Source of the DNA: Deltaproteobacteria bacterium
GTDB taxonomy: Bacteria > Myxococcota_A > UBA796 > UBA2385
Length of the DNA: 5,271 nt
Assembly: GCA_015489145.1 (NCBI GenBank)
Contig: WGAH01000626.1
Span: 1 to 5,271 of the forward strand
Direction of reading: 5' to 3'
Part shown: piece after piece, positions 3,023 through 5,271 of the stretch
Layout: every line of letters begins with the position of its first letter
Numbering within the stretch: the first letter of the stretch is position 1
Translations under genes and position numbers: made by a program
Notes under the pieces: generated by a model
The model's input: only the letters and a program-made list of their open reading frames with translations
Databases searched by the model: none
Told to the model about the DNA's origin: nothing

Positions 3023-5155
3023 ACCACCGGCAACGACGCCAAGATCGTCGCCCGGGCCCTGCCCGACGCCGACCTGTCCAGCAGCAGCGTCGACTTCGGC
3101 ACCGTGTCGTGGGGCGAGACCGCCACGCGCCAGGTCGTGCTGAAGAACGGCGGCGAGCTGCCCATGGGCATCGAGTCCATCGAGCTGCTCGCCGAGGGCA
3201 TGGAGGACAACTTCTCCCTCGCCTGGAACCCCAACGGCATCCTCTGCCCCGACGAGGGCGAGGCCAGCAGCGCGCGCAGCGTCGCCACCGACACCGGCAG
3301 CACCCCGGTCGACACCGGCGGCGGCGGCGGCGGCGCCGACACCGGCGGCACCGGCCCGGCCAGCGGCGAGGTCACCGTCCTCGACGCCGGCTGCACCCTG
3401 CCGATCAACGTCACCTTCTCGCCGGTCACCGTCGGCGAGGTCCACGCGGCCTTCGCCGTCACCACCACCACCGAGGACGTCGAGGGCAACGCCAAGCCGG
3501 CCTACTACCGCGACCCCGACCAGATCAAGAAGGTCGTGATGCTCGAGGGCGTCTCGGAACGCGGCCAGGGCAACGTGGTCGTCAAGTCGCCCGGCGTCGA
3601 CCTCGGCCACCACTACGTCGGCGAGACGAGCAGCGAGCACGTCTACATCCTCAACGTGGGCGACGGCGAGCTGGCCGTCTCCGAGCCCACCCTGGCCGAC
3701 GACTGCGACCCGGCCTTCAGCCTCGACCTCAGCCAGCTCGTGACGGACCGGCCCCTCGAGGCCGGCGAGTCCACGCTGTTCGACGTGGTCTTCACCCCCG
3801 TGGACCTCGACCCGGCCCTGTGCGACATCACCGTCACCACCGACGACCCCGACACCCCCGAGGTGACGGTCTCGGCCCGCGGCAACTACGGCACCGACCC
3901 CGAGAACAAGCCGCCCACCGTCGCGATCCGCAGCCCCGAGGTCGGCTACCTCCACAACTCCGCCGACCCGCTGGTGCTCGAGATCAACGTCTTCGACCAG
4001 AACCAGCCGGCGACCACCCTCTACTGCAAGGTCAAGAGCTACCTCAACGAGGGCGGCAGCATCGCCGACTGCACCCCCACCGACGAGAGCGGCCACGTCT
4101 TCGTCGAGATCCCCATCGACGACCTCGAGACCGGCACCGACACCCTCAAGGTGCAGGTGACCGACCAGTCCGAGAACCGCGCCTACGCCTCCACCACCGT
4201 GCTGTGGATGGCCGAGTTCCCGGACTCCGACGACGACGGGGACGGCTGGGGCGACGACGATCCCACCGACACCGCGAACTACGACTGCGACGACTCCGAC
4301 CCGACGGTCTACCCCTACGCCGCCGAGATCTACGACGGCAAGGACAACGACTGCGACGGCGGAATCGACGAGGGCACCGAGGGCTCCGACGACGACGGCG
4401 ACGGCGTGACCGAGGTGGACGGCGACTGCGACGACGCCGACGCCGACACCTACCCGAACGCCCCCGAGATCTCGGACATGAAGGACAACGACTGCGACGG
4501 CACGATCGACGAGGGCACGTCCTTCTACGACGACGACGGCGACGGTTTCAGCGAGACCGACAACGACTGCGACGATTCCGACCCGGACATCAACCCGGCC
4601 GCCACCGAGATCTGCGACGGCATCGACAACAACTGCAACGGCCTGAAGGACCAGCAGGAAGGCTGCATCGAGACCGACAGCAGCCCGATCATCGTCGGCG
4701 GCATCCGCATGTCCCAGTCCGCCATCGGCGTGGGCGAGAGCACGACGATGACCGTCTACGCCTACGACGCCGACGGCCAGCCCCTCACCTACCTCTGGCA
4801 GGAGGACGCCGACCTCACCGAGCTCGGCCACACCGCCATCGACAACCCCTCGGGACAGAGCATCACCTGGAAGGCGCCGGACGAGCTGCCCTCCGGCTCC
4901 CAGGGCGAGGTCTACTCGGTGACGGTGATCGTCATGGACCCGGACGGCAACCAGGACTGGGACTTCGAGGAGATCTGGGTCTACCCGGAATCCGTGTCCA
5001 CGACGATCGACGAGGTCATCCAGGAGAACGACAAGGGCTGCGGCGGCTCGTCGAGCGCCGACACCGGCGCCGCCGCCGCGCTGCCGGTCTTCTCCCTGTT
5101 CGGCCTGTTCGCCGCGGCCCGCCGCCGCCGCCGCGAGGACCGCGAGGAAGACTAG
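2963..5155 (+). CDS. Multidomain Asp-rich surface lipoprotein with MopE-type metal-binding repeats and MYXO-CTERM-like tail
   Basis: This 730-residue exported protein has a modular build. Residues 1-20 form a lipoprotein-type signal peptide ending AVGC, with C20 the presumed lipidated residue; T21 rather than Asp follows, so inner-membrane retention is not indicated. About 36-195 is a first ASH/choice-of-anchor-type beta domain (VDFGTVSWGET, VVLKNGG), split by a Gly/Asp/Thr-rich linker (about 97-134). About 204-307 is a second such domain (VDLGHHYVGET). About 318-415 is an Ig/cadherin-like segment. About 421-568 are three MopE-type repeats with DDDGDG and DCDD...DNDCDG motifs. About 575-676 is a PKD/Ig-like domain (YLWQEDA, ITWKAPDE, VIVMDPDGN). 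The end is GCGG (692-695), a hydrophobic stretch (about 703-719) and RRRRR, as in MYXO-CTERM sorting tails. Cysteines outside the repeats fall in near pairs (95/144, 248/287, 355/370), suggesting disulfides in an extracellular fold. Metal binding, probably calcium, is inferred from the Asp loops. Specific function is unknown; an adhesive or structural surface role is plausible. Confidence 0.92.
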   Translation: MRSAAARAIALLTAVGAVGCTTGNDAKIVARALPDADLSSSSVDFGTVSWGETATRQVVLKNGGELPMGIESIELLAEGMEDNFSLAWNPNGILCPDEGEASSARSVATDTGSTPVDTGGGGGGADTGGTGPASGEVTVLDAGCTLPINVTFSPVTVGEVHAAFAVTTTTEDVEGNAKPAYYRDPDQIKKVVMLEGVSERGQGNVVVKSPGVDLGHHYVGETSSEHVYILNVGDGELAVSEPTLADDCDPAFSLDLSQLVTDRPLEAGESTLFDVVFTPVDLDPALCDITVTTDDPDTPEVTVSARGNYGTDPENKPPTVAIRSPEVGYLHNSADPLVLEINVFDQNQPATTLYCKVKSYLNEGGSIADCTPTDESGHVFVEIPIDDLETGTDTLKVQVTDQSENRAYASTTVLWMAEFPDSDDDGDGWGDDDPTDTANYDCDDSDPTVYPYAAEIYDGKDNDCDGGIDEGTEGSDDDGDGVTEVDGDCDDADADTYPNAPEISDMKDNDCDGTIDEGTSFYDDDGDGFSETDNDCDDSDPDINPAATEICDGIDNNCNGLKDQQEGCIETDSSPIIVGGIRMSQSAIGVGESTTMTVYAYDADGQPLTYLWQEDADLTELGHTAIDNPSGQSITWKAPDELPSGSQGEVYSVTVIVMDPDGNQDWDFEEIWVYPESVSTTIDEVIQENDKGCGGSSSADTGAAAALPVFSLFGLFAAARRRRREDREED
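3290..3352 (+). repeat. Low-complexity Asp-Thr-Gly linker with a (GGC)6 tract
   Basis: Residues 110-130 are almost only Asp, Thr, Gly, Ser, Pro, Val and Ala, with three DTG triplets and six consecutive glycines (119-124). The glycines are encoded by six identical GGC codons at 3317-3334. The segment interrupts the first ASH-like domain between the strands that carry C95 and C144. DTG recurs just after the C-terminal GCGG motif (700-702 region). Confidence 0.8.
4223..4666 (+). repeat. Three MopE-type putative metal-binding repeats (PF11617-like)
   Basis: The repeats cover residues 421-471, 475-518 and 522-568. Each has a DDDGDG loop resembling calcium loops, then DCDD, an acidic 'P.AaEi' turn, and a DNDCDG-type end. 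Cysteines are C442/C464, C489/C511, and C536/C551/C558/C568. Repeats 1 and 2 lack the middle cysteine, having IYDG and ISDM where repeat 3 has ICDG. The ends of repeats 1 and 2 (4340-4378 and 4481-4519) are 35/39 identical at DNA level by hand alignment, while repeat 3 has diverged. Confidence 0.85.
5036..5152 (+). other. MYXO-CTERM-like C-terminal sorting tail
   Basis: G692-C693-G694-G695 is followed by a small polar linker containing DTG, a hydrophobic segment (about AAAALPVFSLFGLFAAA, 703-719), five arginines and an acidic end. This matches the Cys-containing signature, transmembrane helix and basic cluster of MYXO-CTERM proteins, which in Myxococcus are sent to the cell surface and cut by a myxosortase. 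The linker between GCGG and the helix is compatible with the family, but only a profile search can settle it. Confidence 0.75.
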
Positions 5156-5156
5156 C

Positions 5157-5271
5157 TCAGCCGAGCAGCGCCAGCGCCGCCGCCGCGGCGGTGTCGGCGC
5201 GCAGCACCGTCGGGCCGAGGCCCACCAGGGCGCAGCCGCGCTCCCGGGCGAGGGCCACCTCGGCCTCGCTC
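5157..5271 (-). CDS. rsmE: 16S rRNA (uracil-1498-N3) methyltransferase, C-terminal end, truncated by window edge
   Basis: Reading the minus strand from the right edge gives 37 residues and a TGA at 5159-5157. The visible part runs SEAEVALARERG, then LGPTVLRADTAAAAALALLG. It corresponds to the RsmE C-terminus, where 'seeEv..a...G' precedes the SAM-binding knot motif 'LGprvLRtETA'. RsmE methylates U1498 of 16S rRNA in the assembled small subunit, as a SPOUT-class enzyme. Here the motif is LRADT, a conservative Glu-to-Asp change. The protein stops soon after this motif, as is normal. The start and most of the catalytic domain lie outside the window. The stop is one base from the stop of the convergent lipoprotein gene. 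Confidence 0.82.
   Translation of the reverse strand, partial: SEAEVALARERGCALVGLGPTVLRADTAAAAALALLG

Noticed and set aside
2155..3495. A long minus-strand open frame (about 446 codons) opposite ribA and the start of the lipoprotein gene.
   Set aside because: It crosses two convincing plus-strand genes, a promoter and a hairpin, and its composition is that of antisense shadow in GC-rich DNA.
2903..4831. A very long open frame on the minus strand (about 640 codons) opposite the surface lipoprotein gene.
   Set aside because: Its translation is almost entirely Val, Ala, Gly, Asp and Leu with no domain, as expected from antisense reading of GAC- and GCC-rich codons. It has no supporting start site and lies opposite a gene with clear domains.
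5180..5191. Palindrome CCGCCGCGGCGG as a bidirectional terminator of the convergent genes.
   Set aside because: It lies inside the rsmE coding sequence, has no loop or T-tract, and results from consecutive alanine codons.

Overview
This 5.3 kb window is very GC-rich bacterial chromosome. It suggests a member of the Myxococcota or a related deltaproteobacterial lineage. The main reason is the large surface protein, which has Asp-Thr-Gly linkers, ASH/choice-of-anchor-type beta domains, MopE-type metal-binding repeats and a GCGG + hydrophobic + poly-Arg tail of the MYXO-CTERM kind. No single marker fixes the genus. No mobile element, CRISPR array, tRNA or rRNA was seen.

Layout: (1) Positions 1-1375 hold an operon-like pair. 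The 3' end of a protein resembling a Cys-rich (CCG) domain overlaps by ATGA a complete diacylglycerol/lipid kinase-family gene. (2) Positions 1376-1745 are a long non-coding gap. Its first part is GC-rich with hairpins; its second part (about 1501-1740) is about half A+T and carries the presumed promoter and leader of an HU-family gene. (3) Positions 1746-2021 encode the HU-like nucleoid protein, followed by a 16-bp hairpin. (4) Positions 2197-2823 encode a complete GTP cyclohydrolase II (RibA), the first committed step of riboflavin synthesis. (5) A TTGACA promoter and a strong ribosome-binding site precede positions 2963-5155, a 730-residue Asp-rich multidomain surface lipoprotein. (6) Its stop lies one base from the stop of a convergent minus-strand gene, the 3' end of a 16S rRNA m3U1498 methyltransferase (RsmE), which runs off the right edge.

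Apart from the first pair, the genes look like independent units, each with its own promoter candidate or hairpin, and nothing ties them into one pathway. Most of the window is ordinary housekeeping. The part most worth attention is the surface protein. It seems to carry both an N-terminal lipoprotein signal and a C-terminal MYXO-CTERM-like sorting tail. A low-complexity Gly/Asp/Thr linker is inserted inside its first beta domain, and two of its three metal-binding repeats lack the usual middle cysteine. I found no convincing evidence of a new multi-gene system here.
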